NCBI RefSeq assembly: GCF_018760365.1
Contig: NZ_JAHIAB010000015.1
Coordinates: 1-64,000 of the forward strand
Direction of reading: 5' to 3'
Length of the DNA: 64,000 bases
From: Pseudooceanicola endophyticus
GTDB lineage: Bacteria > Pseudomonadota > Alphaproteobacteria > Rhodobacterales > Rhodobacteraceae
Shown here: in pieces, positions 7,751 through 17,361 of the stretch
How positions within the stretch are numbered: the stretch's first letter is position 1
Layout of the letters: every line of letters begins with the position of its first letter
The notes under the pieces: model-generated
The model's database searches: none
The model's input: the letters and a program-made list of their open reading frames with translations, nothing else
Told to the model about the DNA's origin: nothing
Translations under genes and position numbers: made by a program

Positions 7751-8791
7751 TCACGGGCGCGCCGCCGTCCCGTCGCCTTCCGCCTCGGAGGGCGCCGTCC
7801 AACGCCCCTCCAGATCCGCCCAGACCGGGAAATGCCGGCTGGCCCGCGTCAGCAAAGGCCGGGGACGGTCCAGCACCCCGGCCGCCCGCACCGGCACCCC
7901 GGTCGAGACCAGAAGGTAATCGACCCGCATATCCTCGGTCCCGGCCCAGTCCACCGTCGGCCGGTCGCCCAGCCCAACCATCGCCAGCGGATCCTGAAGC
8001 CGGGGATCCTCCAGCAACGTGCGGATCGCCGCATGGCGCCCCTCACCGCGCCGGGGATCCAGATTGGCGCCCCCCAACAGCACCAGACGGCCCGGCGGCG
8101 CCCCGAAGGCGCCGTCCAGCAAATGCCGCCAGAACAGGATTTCATCGTGGTTTCGCCGGCCATTGCGGTCCTCGGGCCCATCGAAGACCGGCGGGGTGGC
8201 CTTGAAGCCGCCCAGCCACAGCAGCCCCTCCGCCGCACTCAGCGGCACCAGCCAGTGCCCCGTGGATGCCAGCCGCTGCACCCCGGCACCGGGATCATCG
8301 GGCGCCATCAGGCTGCCCGGCAGCGCGCCCCACAGCAGCCCCGAGAAATCCCGCCCGCCCTCGGCCAGGGGCAGCCGCGACAGCAGCACCAGCGCGCCCT
8401 GCCCGCTGAAACGGCCATAGCCCTGGGCATCGCGGGCCTCTCCGCGTCGGCCATTGCCGTCCAGATCCAGCCCGGTCGGCCAGCCGGCATTGGAGCGCCA
8501 GGCAAAGACATGGGGATAGGGATGCGGCAGCCCGGCATTCAGCGCCCGCGCCGCCAGCAGGTCGGCATCGTAATCAACGCCCCCCAGCAACAGCACGTCG
8601 GCATCCAGATCGGCGATCACCGCCTGCACCGCCCCGATCTGCGGGTCGCCCCCCTTCAGCAGATCGCGCAGCAGCAGCCCCGGACCGTCCCGGGCCAGCT
8701 CGGTGTCGTACCAGGCCAGCCGCAGCCCCTCTGCGCGCGCGACCGGCGCGGCGCAGAGGCAGCACAGCACAAGGGCGACCCGGATCCACAT
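7751..8791 (-). CDS. Exported endonuclease/exonuclease/phosphatase-fold protein
   Basis: Predicted periplasmic protein of 346 residues, with signal peptide 1-20 (cleavage after ARA) and an EEP (DNase I-like) domain over residues 21-328. Recognisable pieces are ADVLLLGGVDYDAD (64-77), FDGPEDRNGRRNHDE (203-217), GGANLDP (240-246), MRVDYLL (288-294) and ASRHFPVWADL near the C-terminus. In classical EEP enzymes the first motif has a metal-binding Glu and the fourth reads GDxN; here these are Gly71 and Gly-Gly-Ala-Asn, so catalysis may be weakened or different. It lies downstream of leuD but leuD has its own terminator in between. Function unknown: exonuclease, phosphodiesterase or non-catalytic binder. 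Confidence 0.75.
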   Translation of the reverse strand: MWIRVALVLCCLCAAPVARAEGLRLAWYDTELARDGPGLLLRDLLKGGDPQIGAVQAVIADLDADVLLLGGVDYDADLLAARALNAGLPHPYPHVFAWRSNAGWPTGLDLDGNGRRGEARDAQGYGRFSGQGALVLLSRLPLAEGGRDFSGLLWGALPGSLMAPDDPGAGVQRLASTGHWLVPLSAAEGLLWLGGFKATPPVFDGPEDRNGRRNHDEILFWRHLLDGAFGAPPGRLVLLGGANLDPRRGEGRHAAIRTLLEDPRLQDPLAMVGLGDRPTVDWAGTEDMRVDYLLVSTGVPVRAAGVLDRPRPLLTRASRHFPVWADLEGRWTAPSEAEGDGTAARP

Positions 8792-8843
8792 GCCGCAGCC
8801 TGGCCCGGATTGGTAAAGGCCCTCTTAACCACCCTCCGGACAG

Positions 8844-8870
8844 CAAAAGGGCCCCGGCGGGGGCCCTTTC
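8844..8870 (-). terminator. leuD terminator
   Basis: A perfect 10-bp stem, AAAGGGCCCC with GGGGCCCTTT and a four-base loop (8846-8869), ends on the minus strand in TTTT. It lies 23 bases past the leuD stop. Confidence 0.85.
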
Positions 8871-8892
8871 CAAGACGATGATCCGGCGGGGC

Positions 8893-9498
8893 TCAGACCC
8901 AGGGGCGGGACTGGGCGGCCTGTGCCTCGAAGGCGTCGATGGCCGGCGCCTTTTCCATGGTCAGGCCGATGTCGTCGAGGCCCTCCAGCAGGCAGTGCTT
9001 GCGGAACGCATCGACCTCGAAGGGGAAGACCTGACCGTCCGAGGTCGAGATCGTCTGCGCCTCCAGGTCCACTTCCATGCGCGCGTTGGCGCCCTTCTCG
9101 GCGTCCTTCATCAGCACGTCGACAACCTCTTGCGGCATCACGATCGGCAACATGCCGTTCTTGAAGCAGTTGTTGAAGAAGATGTCGGCGAAGCTGGTCG
9201 AGACGATCACCTTGATGCCGAAGTCGGCCAGCGCCCAGGGCGCGTGTTCGCGCGAGGAGCCGCAGCCGAAGTTGTCGCCCGCCACGATCACCGAAGCCTC
9301 GCGGTAGGCGGGCTTGTTCAGCACGAAATCGGGGATCTCGTTGCCCTGCTCGTCATAGCGCATCTCGGCGAAGGCGCTGACACCCAGGCCCGACCGCTTG
9401 ATCGTCTTCAGGTACTGCTTGGGGATGATCATGTCGGTGTCGATGTTCACCAGCGGCATCGGTGCCGCAATCCCCGAAAACTTTTCGAACTTTTCCAT
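8893..9498 (-). CDS. leuD: 3-isopropylmalate dehydratase small subunit
   Basis: Small swivelling-domain subunit (201 residues, normal length) of isopropylmalate isomerase. It pairs with LeuC to convert 2-isopropylmalate to 3-isopropylmalate. Motifs visible: [13 protein letters not shown] (18-30) and the substrate-loop [17 protein letters not shown] (74-90). An AGGAGG lies eight bases before the ATG at 9498. The HdeD-like gene lies between leuC and leuD on the same strand with 99 bases before leuD; leuC, hdeD-like and leuD probably form one operon. Confidence 0.97.
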   Translation of the reverse strand: MEKFEKFSGIAAPMPLVNIDTDMIIPKQYLKTIKRSGLGVSAFAEMRYDEQGNEIPDFVLNKPAYREASVIVAGDNFGCGSSREHAPWALADFGIKVIVSTSFADIFFNNCFKNGMLPIVMPQEVVDVLMKDAEKGANARMEVDLEAQTISTSDGQVFPFEVDAFRKHCLLEGLDDIGLTMEKAPAIDAFEAQAAQSRPWV

Positions 9499-9597
9499 CT
9501 CTCGGTCCTCCTGACCGGTCGGCGGGCTGCGCCTGCGCGCTGGCTTCCGCCAAGAGGTTTCATGACCCGGCGGCTGGCCGCCGGGCAGGTCCGTATC

Positions 9598-10110
9598 TCA
9601 GTAGCCGCGCCGGTTCAGCGCCATGCCGAAGGCAAAGAGGCCCGCGCCCTCGAAGAGCAGCGTGAAGCCCAGCAGGATGCCCAGAAGCTGGGAGGCCAGG
9701 CCGCCGACATCGAAGATCGTCAGCACGCCCATCAGGCCCGTGACCGTCCCCGACAGCATCAGCAGCCAGCGCGCCCGCGATCCCTTGACCTGCAGCGCCA
9801 TCAGCACCCGCACCGCGCCCATCACGAAGAACAGCGCCCCCAGGATCATCCCGAGCGAGGTCGCGCCGCGCAGCGGATCGGCCAGCACCCAGACCCCGGC
9901 GACGATGCACAGCAGCGCCATAAGCGCGGCGGCGACATCCTCGAAACGGTTCTGGAACAGCACCCAGGCCTGCAACGCCCCGGCAAACAGGAAGAAGACG
10001 CCGACGACGCTTGTCGCCGCGAGGGTCGCCAGCAGGGGGCTGATCAGGGCCAGCACCCCGCCCAGGGCCAGCAGAACGCTGACGGCGATCATGGCGGTCG
10101 AAAGTTTCAT
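9598..10110 (-). CDS. HdeD-family (DUF308) membrane protein
   Basis: Inner-membrane protein of 170 residues with six evenly spaced hydrophobic segments in three repeat pairs, the DUF308/HdeD layout. HdeD is linked to acid resistance in E. coli; the biochemical role of the wider family is not settled. It sits within the leucine operon, 22 bases after leuC and 99 bases before leuD, which is an unusual companion for leucine biosynthesis. A GAGG lies upstream of the ATG. Confidence 0.8.
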   Translation of the reverse strand: MKLSTAMIAVSVLLALGGVLALISPLLATLAATSVVGVFFLFAGALQAWVLFQNRFEDVAAALMALLCIVAGVWVLADPLRGATSLGMILGALFFVMGAVRVLMALQVKGSRARWLLMLSGTVTGLMGVLTIFDVGGLASQLLGILLGFTLLFEGAGLFAFGMALNRRGY

Positions 10111-10132
10111 CGGGCGTCCTCTTCGCTTTGGC

Positions 10133-11539
<1,407 letters not shown>

Positions 11540-11772
11540 CAGTCCTCTCCCTTGGCTTATTCTCGTGGAAAGTCGCTAGATCAATGCAGAGCGCAGGGCG
11601 CAGGCCATGCGCGCGCGCCGCCGCATCATAGGCGGGCGAGGACCGTGAGGGTTGCGCCGTAGAACCGCCAGGGCAGTCTGGCGCGATCATCCATGTCGAA
11701 AATCTGCGTCATGGCGCCCAGATACTCCTCCCGAGGACTTTCATCAAGCCTGCTGAGCAGGACGGTGCCAGC

Positions 11773-12270
11773 TCAGGCCCGGGCCGAGGGATCGCAATGG
11801 ATGCAGTCGCCCATCCGGCCACTGGTTCCCGCCAGCCCGATCCGCGTCAGCACCGGGTTCAGGCAGGGGCTGAGCGGCTGGCAGGCGACCCCGCCGGACA
11901 CCCCGCAGGCCTCGGCAAAGCTCTCGACCAGGCGGACCGTGACATGGCCATGCGCGCCGGAGGCGGACAGGTAAACCCGCCCGATGCAATAGCCCAGCGA
12001 TCCGTAGGATGCGCAGATCAGCAGCGTCACCGTCCTGTCCAGCGGTGCATAGCGCGCCTCGAGCCGCGCCAGCAGGCTTTGCGCGCGGGGATAGATGTCG
12101 GGATAGTCGCTCACCCTGCGCAGGTCGAAGAAGATCAGGTCGACCGGCGCGGTGCGGTGCACCTCGGCAGCGCTTTCGCGCGCCGCATCCAGCTCTGCCT
12201 CCGTCACATGGCCCTCGGCACGCGCCACCAGGACCCGCAGGCGGGCATCGTAATGTTGCAACACAGGCAT
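11773..12270 (-). CDS. Hypothetical protein, possibly STAS/SpoIIAA-like
   Basis: Protein of 165 residues of uncertain family. The alternation of predicted strands and helices in the first 110 residues (for example PVDLIFFDLRRVSDYPD near residue 42, then VTLLICASYGSLGYCIGRVY near 80) recalls SpoIIAA/STAS-like domains, but this is a fold impression only. The C-terminal third has five cysteines, two in CIHC near the end, which could bind metal. No signal peptide. The start at ATG 12270 is modestly supported by GGGGA. It is divergent from the MscS channel gene across 220 bases. Confidence 0.6.
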   Translation of the reverse strand: MPVLQHYDARLRVLVARAEGHVTEAELDAARESAAEVHRTAPVDLIFFDLRRVSDYPDIYPRAQSLLARLEARYAPLDRTVTLLICASYGSLGYCIGRVYLSASGAHGHVTVRLVESFAEACGVSGGVACQPLSPCLNPVLTRIGLAGTSGRMGDCIHCDPSARA

Positions 12271-12489
12271 CTGATCTGTCCCCGATGTCCCGGGCCCGCA
12301 CGCACCGCCCCATCCGGCACACAGGACACCCTCATGGGTTGTATACAGAGGCGGGCCGGAACCGCCACAACCGCCATGCCCGCGCCGCGTCGCCCCCGCA
12401 AACCTGCGGCAAAAATGCTGCATCCCGGCGCTTCGGCCCCTTGCCCCCCGCGCCGCACCTCCTACACTGTCCACAACCGGGAGAGTTGC

Positions 12490-13806
12490 ATGGAAGAGCT
12501 GCTGGCCCTCTGGGCCGACCTGTTGCACCGGGCCACCCTGCTGGCGCAGATCATGCTGCGCCCCTGGGTGGGCTATCAGCTGGCCATTGCCGCCGGGCTG
12601 TTCCTGGCCTGCCACCTGGCCGCCCGGGTCCTGAGCGAACCGGCCCGCAGCTGGATGCGCAACCGCGAGGGCTGGCCGAAATGGCGGCTGAGGCTGCTGC
12701 TGATCCTGCACCGGCGGATGCGGCTGATCCTGTTCACCGCGACGGTCTGGCCGCTGATCTGGATCATGCGCCAGACCACCTGGCCCTCGCGCAGCCATAT
12801 CCTGGGCATCGTCGGACAGCTGGCCTTCACCTGGCTGGCAATCACCCTGGCCACCCGGATCATCGCCAACTCGGCGCTGCGCAGCCTGGTGCGCATCGGC
12901 GGCTGGGCCTGGGCCACGCTGGTGATCCTGCGGCTGGACGACGATGCCGAGGCGCTGCTGCGCAGTTTCTCCTTCACCCTGGGCCAGGACACGGTGCTCT
13001 CGGCCTGGACGCTGCTCCAGGCGGCAGTGATCCTGACCCTGCTGTTCACGCTTGCGCGCTTCCTCTCCCATGCCAGCGCCGCCTCGATCGCGCGCTCCCA
13101 CGACATCAGCCCCTCCATGCAGGTGCTGACGGTGAAGGCGTTGCAGATCCTGCTTTACGGCATGGCCTTCTTCATCGGGCTGAAATCGGTGGGGGTGGAC
13201 CTGACCGGCCTCGCCGTGCTCTCCGGCGCGATCGGCGTGGGCCTGGGCTTCGGCCTCCAGAAGGTCGTCTCGAACCTGGTCTCCGGCGTCATCATCCTGC
13301 TCGACAAGAGCGTGAAGCCCGGCGACGTGATTTCCCTTGGCGACACCTTCGGCTGGATCGAGGCCCTGGGGGCCCGCTATGTCAGCGTGGTCACCCGCGA
13401 CGGGCGCGAATACCTGATCCCGAACGAGGACCTGATCACCGGACAGGTGGTCAACTGGTCCCATTCCAACGATTTCGTCCGCCTCGACATCCATTTCGGC
13501 ACTTCCTACGGCGACGATCCGCACCGGGTGCGCCGCCTCGCCATCGAGGCCGCCCTGGGCGTCGACCGGGTGCTGAAGGACCGCAGGCCGGTCTGCCACA
13601 TCACCGGCTTCGGCGACAGTTCGGTCGATTACATCCTGCGCTTCTGGATCACCGACCCGACCGGCGGGCTGACCAATATCCGCGGCAATGTCTTCCTGGC
13701 GCTCTGGGACACGTTCCATGCCAACGGCGTCACCATCCCCTTCCCTCAGCGCGAGGTCCGCATGCTGGCCGATCTCCCGCCCGCCCGCGACAACGCCGCC
13801 GACTAA
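12490..13806 (+). CDS. MscS-family mechanosensitive ion channel
   Basis: Inner-membrane channel of 438 residues that should open under membrane tension and release solutes on osmotic downshock. Several N-terminal membrane segments precede the pore helix GAIGVGLGFGLQKVVSN (around residue 248), which is the glycine/alanine-rich TM3 hallmark. The cytoplasmic beta domain follows, with LIPNEDLITGQVVNWS near residue 310. The ATG at 12490 has GGGAGA just upstream; the frame is open further upstream but without family similarity. It precedes a ferredoxin-reductase gene by about 50 bases, so they may be cotranscribed. Confidence 0.93.
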   Translation: MEELLALWADLLHRATLLAQIMLRPWVGYQLAIAAGLFLACHLAARVLSEPARSWMRNREGWPKWRLRLLLILHRRMRLILFTATVWPLIWIMRQTTWPSRSHILGIVGQLAFTWLAITLATRIIANSALRSLVRIGGWAWATLVILRLDDDAEALLRSFSFTLGQDTVLSAWTLLQAAVILTLLFTLARFLSHASAASIARSHDISPSMQVLTVKALQILLYGMAFFIGLKSVGVDLTGLAVLSGAIGVGLGFGLQKVVSNLVSGVIILLDKSVKPGDVISLGDTFGWIEALGARYVSVVTRDGREYLIPNEDLITGQVVNWSHSNDFVRLDIHFGTSYGDDPHRVRRLAIEAALGVDRVLKDRRPVCHITGFGDSSVDYILRFWITDPTGGLTNIRGNVFLALWDTFHANGVTIPFPQREVRMLADLPPARDNAAD

Positions 13807-13855
13807 GGGAACCATGTCGCCCCCCGGCCGGTTTTCTCTGGGAAAGGAGACTATC

Positions 13856-14527
13856 ATGACTCACACCGTGACGCTCAGAGAGAAATCCGCCCTGACCCAT
13901 GACGTCTACCAGTACGTCTTCGACCGCCCGGCGGGGTTCGACTTCACCCCCGGACAGGCGACCGAGCTGGCGCTGGAAAAGCCCGGCTGGACCGAGGAGG
14001 GGCGCCCCTTCACCTTCACCTCCCAGCCTGACGAACGTCAGTTGGAATTCGTCATCAAGTCCTACGAGGACCATGACGGCGTGACCAACCGCCTCTCGCA
14101 TCTGCATCCCGGCGACCAGGTGGAACTGGAGGATCCCTTCGGCGCCATCCAGGACGCGGGCCGCGGCACCTTCATCGCCGCCGGTGCCGGCCTGACCCCC
14201 TTCATCCCGATTCTGCGCCAGCGCGCCGCCGCCGGACGGCTGAAGGGCTGCCGGCTGATCTATACCAACAAGAGCGAGGACGACATCATCCTGCGCGAGG
14301 AGTGGGAAGCGATGCGCGACCTTTCGGTCACCTTCACGGTCACCGAGGAGCCCGGTCGCACCGTTCAGCGTGCCCGCATCGACCGGGAATTCCTGGCCAG
14401 CGTGATCGACGATTTCGGCCAGAAATTCTATATCTGCGGCCCGGATGCCTTCGTCACGGACATCCGCGAGGCACTGCTGGAGCTGGGCGCCGCCTCCGGC
14501 AATGTCATCACCGAGGAGGGCCTCTGA
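13856..14527 (+). CDS. Ferredoxin/flavodoxin reductase-like FAD-NAD(P) oxidoreductase
   Basis: Compact reductase of 223 residues with an FAD-binding beta-barrel (residues about 1-95) containing RPFTFTSQ, the FAD-contact motif corresponding to RxYS, and an NAD(P)-binding half starting at FIAAGAGLTPFIPIL near residue 104, then YICGPDAFV near 193. No iron-sulfur domain is attached, so it needs a separate electron partner. GGAAAGGAGA precedes ATG 13856; an ATG at 13814 is in frame but lacks a ribosome binding site. The partner and physiological role are unknown; it ends 53 bases before the rsfS promoter. Confidence 0.88.
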   Translation: MTHTVTLREKSALTHDVYQYVFDRPAGFDFTPGQATELALEKPGWTEEGRPFTFTSQPDERQLEFVIKSYEDHDGVTNRLSHLHPGDQVELEDPFGAIQDAGRGTFIAAGAGLTPFIPILRQRAAAGRLKGCRLIYTNKSEDDIILREEWEAMRDLSVTFTVTEEPGRTVQRARIDREFLASVIDDFGQKFYICGPDAFVTDIREALLELGAASGNVITEEGL

Positions 14528-14580
14528 GCGCCCGCCCGCCCCGCCGCGCCCGGACCCGCTCCGGGCGTGGACAGCTTGCG

Positions 14581-14609
14581 TTGAAACGGGCCCGGTTTTT
14601 GATTATGAT
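14581..14609 (+). promoter_or_regulatory. Sigma-70 promoter for the rsfS leader and rsfS
   Basis: TTGAAA (14581-14586) and TATGAT (14604-14609) are 17 bases apart, both five-of-six matches to consensus. Transcription should start near 14616, about 43 bases before the leader ATG. Confidence 0.65.
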
Positions 14610-14658
14610 AGGGCTGTGCCTTGCACCGGGGCTGGTCGGTGTTCTGTAAGGGAGGACC

Positions 14659-14715
14659 ATGTCCTGTCACTCGACGCCACCGCGGATTTCTCCGCGCAAG
14701 GAAAGGCAGCTTTGA
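14659..14715 (+). CDS. Possible 18-residue leader peptide upstream of rsfS
   Basis: ATG 14659 is preceded by GGGAGG at seven to eight bases, stronger than the site before rsfS itself. The frame gives MSCHSTPPRISPRKERQL and stops at TGA 14713-14715, whose last base is the A of the rsfS ATG (TGATG). This arrangement suggests translational coupling: ribosomes finishing the peptide can restart on rsfS. The peptide is basic and has no hydrophobic segment. Alternatively the strong site is a relic of an older rsfS start lost by frameshift. Nothing here shows the peptide itself has a function. Confidence 0.5.
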   Translation: MSCHSTPPRISPRKERQL

Positions 14716-15083
14716 TGGCGGCCAATTCCAACCATGGGCTTTCGGCTCGCGAACAGCTCGACTTCATCCTGAAATCGCTGGACGACGACAAGGCAGAGGA
14801 GATCGTGACGATCGACCTGACCAACAAGTCGGCCATCGGCGACTTCATGGTTGTCTGCTCGGGTCGCTCCTCCCGCCAGGTGACGGCGATCGCCGAAAAG
14901 CTTGTCGAGCGCCTGAAGGAAGCCACCGGCCACACCTCCAAGATCGAGGGCAAGGAAACCGGCGACTGGGTGCTGATCGACACCGGCGACATCATCGTCC
15001 ACGTCTTCCGCCCCGAAGTGCGCGAGTTCTACCAGCTCGAGAAGATGTGGATGCAGCCGGGCAGCGCCACGCCGCGCGCCTGA
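14715..15083 (+). CDS. rsfS: Ribosomal silencing factor RsfS
   Basis: Protein of 122 residues of the RsfS/Iojap family, which binds ribosomal protein uL14 and blocks subunit joining in stationary phase. The conserved core is visible: DKAEEIVTIDLTNKS, DFMVVCSGRSSRQVTAIA, GDWVLIDTGDIIVHVF and REFYQLEKMW near the C-terminus. The ATG at 14715 overlaps the stop of a strong-site upstream frame. rlmH follows 58 bases later, the standard rsfS-rlmH pairing. Confidence 0.95.
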   Translation: MAANSNHGLSAREQLDFILKSLDDDKAEEIVTIDLTNKSAIGDFMVVCSGRSSRQVTAIAEKLVERLKEATGHTSKIEGKETGDWVLIDTGDIIVHVFRPEVREFYQLEKMWMQPGSATPRA

Positions 15084-15141
15084 CACCGCAGGCCCAGCCC
15101 CGCCGACGCCCGTCCGGCGGGCGCCGCCTTGGGATGACGCC

Positions 15142-15612
15142 ATGAAACTGCACATCTGCGCCATCGGAAAGCTCCGCAAGGGGCCGGAAAAGGCGCTGAT
15201 CGACGACTACCTGGACCGCGCCGGCAAGACCGGACGCGCTCTGGGGCTCGGCCCCTGCACCCTGCACGAGGCCGAGGACAAGAAGGGCGGCGGCATGGCT
15301 GCCGAGGCCGAGCTTCTGTCGCGCATGATCCCCGAGGGCGCAGCCCTGGTCTGCCTCGACGAGCGCGGAAAGCTCATGACCTCGCCCGATTTCGCCGACC
15401 AGCTGGCCCGCTGGCGCGACGACGGGATTCGCGACGCAGCCTTCGTGATCGGTGGCGCCGACGGCATCGACCCCGCACTGAGGGCGCGTGCCGATCTGTC
15501 GATCTCCTTCGGCAAGATGGTCTGGCCGCACATGCTGGCACGCGCGATGCTGTCCGAGCAGCTCTACCGCGCGGCAACGATCCTCGCGGGTTCTCCCTAC
15601 CACCGGGTCTGA
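15142..15612 (+). CDS. rlmH: 23S rRNA (pseudouridine1915-N3)-methyltransferase RlmH
   Basis: SPOUT-class methyltransferase of 156 residues that modifies helix 69 of 23S rRNA. The SAM-binding knot appears as ALVCLDERG (near residue 69), FVIGGADGID (near 102) and the C-terminal MVWPHMLARAMLSEQLYRA followed by PYHRV, which are family signatures. Full family length. Likely expressed with rsfS. An intergenic multi-hairpin repeat begins ten bases after its stop. Confidence 0.96.
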   Translation: MKLHICAIGKLRKGPEKALIDDYLDRAGKTGRALGLGPCTLHEAEDKKGGGMAAEAELLSRMIPEGAALVCLDERGKLMTSPDFADQLARWRDDGIRDAAFVIGGADGIDPALRARADLSISFGKMVWPHMLARAMLSEQLYRAATILAGSPYHRV

Positions 15613-15621
15613 CAGGAGCTG

Positions 15622-15746
15622 CGCCTGCGGCGCAGGCCTCCGGCGGGGATATTTTTGGCCAGATGATGAAGAGCCGGGCTCCAAATCATCTGGCCCAAAA
15701 TATCCCGGGGGAGTCAGCCTCAGGCTGACGGGGGCAGCGCCCCCCG
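15622..15746. repeat. Intergenic multi-hairpin repeat, copy 1
   Basis: Four palindromic modules in a row. GCCTGCG-g-CGCAGGC (15622-15636). A 21-base arm pair at 15647-15667 and 15685-15705 containing TTTGGCCAGATGAT, with one mismatch. GTCAGCCT-c-AGGCTGAC (15713-15729). GGGGGC-agc-GCCCCC (15730-15744). It fills the gap between rlmH and gpmI. Copies with the same modules recur at 20574, 27636, 43131 and 45490, and related shorter ones at 22941, 24586 and 57072. Confidence 0.85.
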
Positions 15747-15843
15747 CCGCCCGCCGCCAGGCTTGCGGAATGATTGCGCAAACCCGGTTCACCCTGCCCC
15801 GTCGCCGCGCTACACCTTTGCCGAAACAGGCAGGAGACTTCCC

Positions 15844-17361
15844 ATGAGCATCCCGAAACCCGTCGTTCTGTGCATCCTCGACGGCTGGGGCCAGCGCGAG
15901 AGCCGCGAGGCCAATGCGCCCGCCCTCGCCAATACGCCGACCTTCGACCGCATCATGGCGACCTGCCCCCATGCCACTCTGGTCACCTTCGGTCCCGATG
16001 TCGGGCTTCCGAAAGGCCAGATGGGCAATTCCGAGGTCGGCCACACCAATATCGGCGCCGGTCGGGTCGTTGCCATGGACCTCGGGCAGATCGACCTCGC
16101 CATCGAGGACGGCTCCTTCCAGAAGAACGATGCTCTTCAGGGGATGATCGCCACGCTGCAGGAAACCGGCGGCACGGCCCATGTCATGGGCCTCGTGTCC
16201 GACGGCGGCGTGCATGGCTCGCTTTCCCATATCATCGCGGCGCTCACCACCATCGCCGAAGCCGGCGTGCCGGTGCAGTTCCATGCCGTCACCGATGGCC
16301 GCGACGTCGCCCCGCAATCGGCGCTCGGCTATTTCGAGACGCTGGAGGCCGCCCTGCCAGAGGGCGCGCGCATCGCCACCGTCTCGGGACGCTACTATGC
16401 CATGGACCGCGACAAGCGGTGGGAGCGGGTGCAACTGGCCTACGCGGCCATGATCAACGCCCAGGGCGAAGCCGCCGGCAGTGCGAAGGAAGCCGTGGAG
16501 CAGAGCTATGCCAGGGGCAAGGCGGACGAGTTCATCCTGCCCACCGTCCTGCCGGGCTTCGACGGCGTGAAGGAGGGGGACGGCTTCTTCTGCACCAACT
16601 TCCGGGCCGACCGCGCCCGAGAGATCCTCTCGGCGATCGGCGCGCCGGAATTCGACGGCTTCGAGACCGGCCCGCGCCCCAGCCTTTCGGTCCTGCTGGG
16701 GATGGTGGAATATTCGGTCGATCACAACGCCTTCATGACCACCTGCTTCCCCAAGCAGAAGATCGTCAACACCCTGGGCGAATGGGTGGCCAAGCATCAC
16801 AAGACCCAGTTCCGCCTGGCCGAAACCGAGAAATATCCCCATGTGACCTTCTTCCTCGACGGCGGTGTCGAGAAGCAGAAGGAGGGCGAGGACCGCTTCA
16901 TGCCGCTCTCTCCCAAGGTCGCGACCTATGACCTCCAGCCCGAGATGTCCTCGGAGGAGGTGACCGAGAAATTCGTCGCCGCGATCGAGCATGGCTACGA
17001 CCTGATCGTCACCAACTACGCCAACCCCGACATGGTGGGCCATACCGGGGATCTGGATGCCGCCATCGCCGCCTGCGAGGCGGTGGATCGCGGACTGGCC
17101 AAGGTGGTTGCGGCACTGGAGAAAGCCGGCGGCGCCCTGCTGCTGACCGCCGATCACGGCAATTGCGAGACCATGGTCGATCCCGAAACCGGCGGCCCGC
17201 ACACCGCCCACACCACGAACCTGGTGCCGGTGGCGTTGCTGGGCGGCCCCGAGGGCGCCAGCCTGCGCGACGGGCGTCTGGCCGATATCGCCCCGACCCT
17301 GCTGCAGCTCATGGGGATGGAGCAGCCCGCCGAAATGACCGGCGAGACGCTGATCAAATGA
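15844..17361 (+). CDS. gpmI: 2,3-bisphosphoglycerate-independent phosphoglycerate mutase
   Basis: Glycolytic/gluconeogenic enzyme of 505 residues that interconverts 3- and 2-phosphoglycerate using two Mn2+ ions. The catalytic Ser63 lies in GQMGNSEVGH; metal-site motifs include LDGWG near residue 12, TDGRDVAP near 155, YANPDMVGHTG near 395 and TADHGN near 438. Normal length. The start at ATG 15844 has GGAGA upstream. Its stop overlaps the start of the next gene as ATGA, so it is the first gene of a three-gene operon with an EnvC-like protein and ctpA. Confidence 0.97.
   Translation: MSIPKPVVLCILDGWGQRESREANAPALANTPTFDRIMATCPHATLVTFGPDVGLPKGQMGNSEVGHTNIGAGRVVAMDLGQIDLAIEDGSFQKNDALQGMIATLQETGGTAHVMGLVSDGGVHGSLSHIIAALTTIAEAGVPVQFHAVTDGRDVAPQSALGYFETLEAALPEGARIATVSGRYYAMDRDKRWERVQLAYAAMINAQGEAAGSAKEAVEQSYARGKADEFILPTVLPGFDGVKEGDGFFCTNFRADRAREILSAIGAPEFDGFETGPRPSLSVLLGMVEYSVDHNAFMTTCFPKQKIVNTLGEWVAKHHKTQFRLAETEKYPHVTFFLDGGVEKQKEGEDRFMPLSPKVATYDLQPEMSSEEVTEKFVAAIEHGYDLIVTNYANPDMVGHTGDLDAAIAACEAVDRGLAKVVAALEKAGGALLLTADHGNCETMVDPETGGPHTAHTTNLVPVALLGGPEGASLRDGRLADIAPTLLQLMGMEQPAEMTGETLIK

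Noticed and set aside
11797-12489. N-terminal extension of the MscS gene by 231 codons
   Set aside because: It overlaps the divergent hypothetical gene and has no channel-like sequence; ATG 12490 has GGGAGA.
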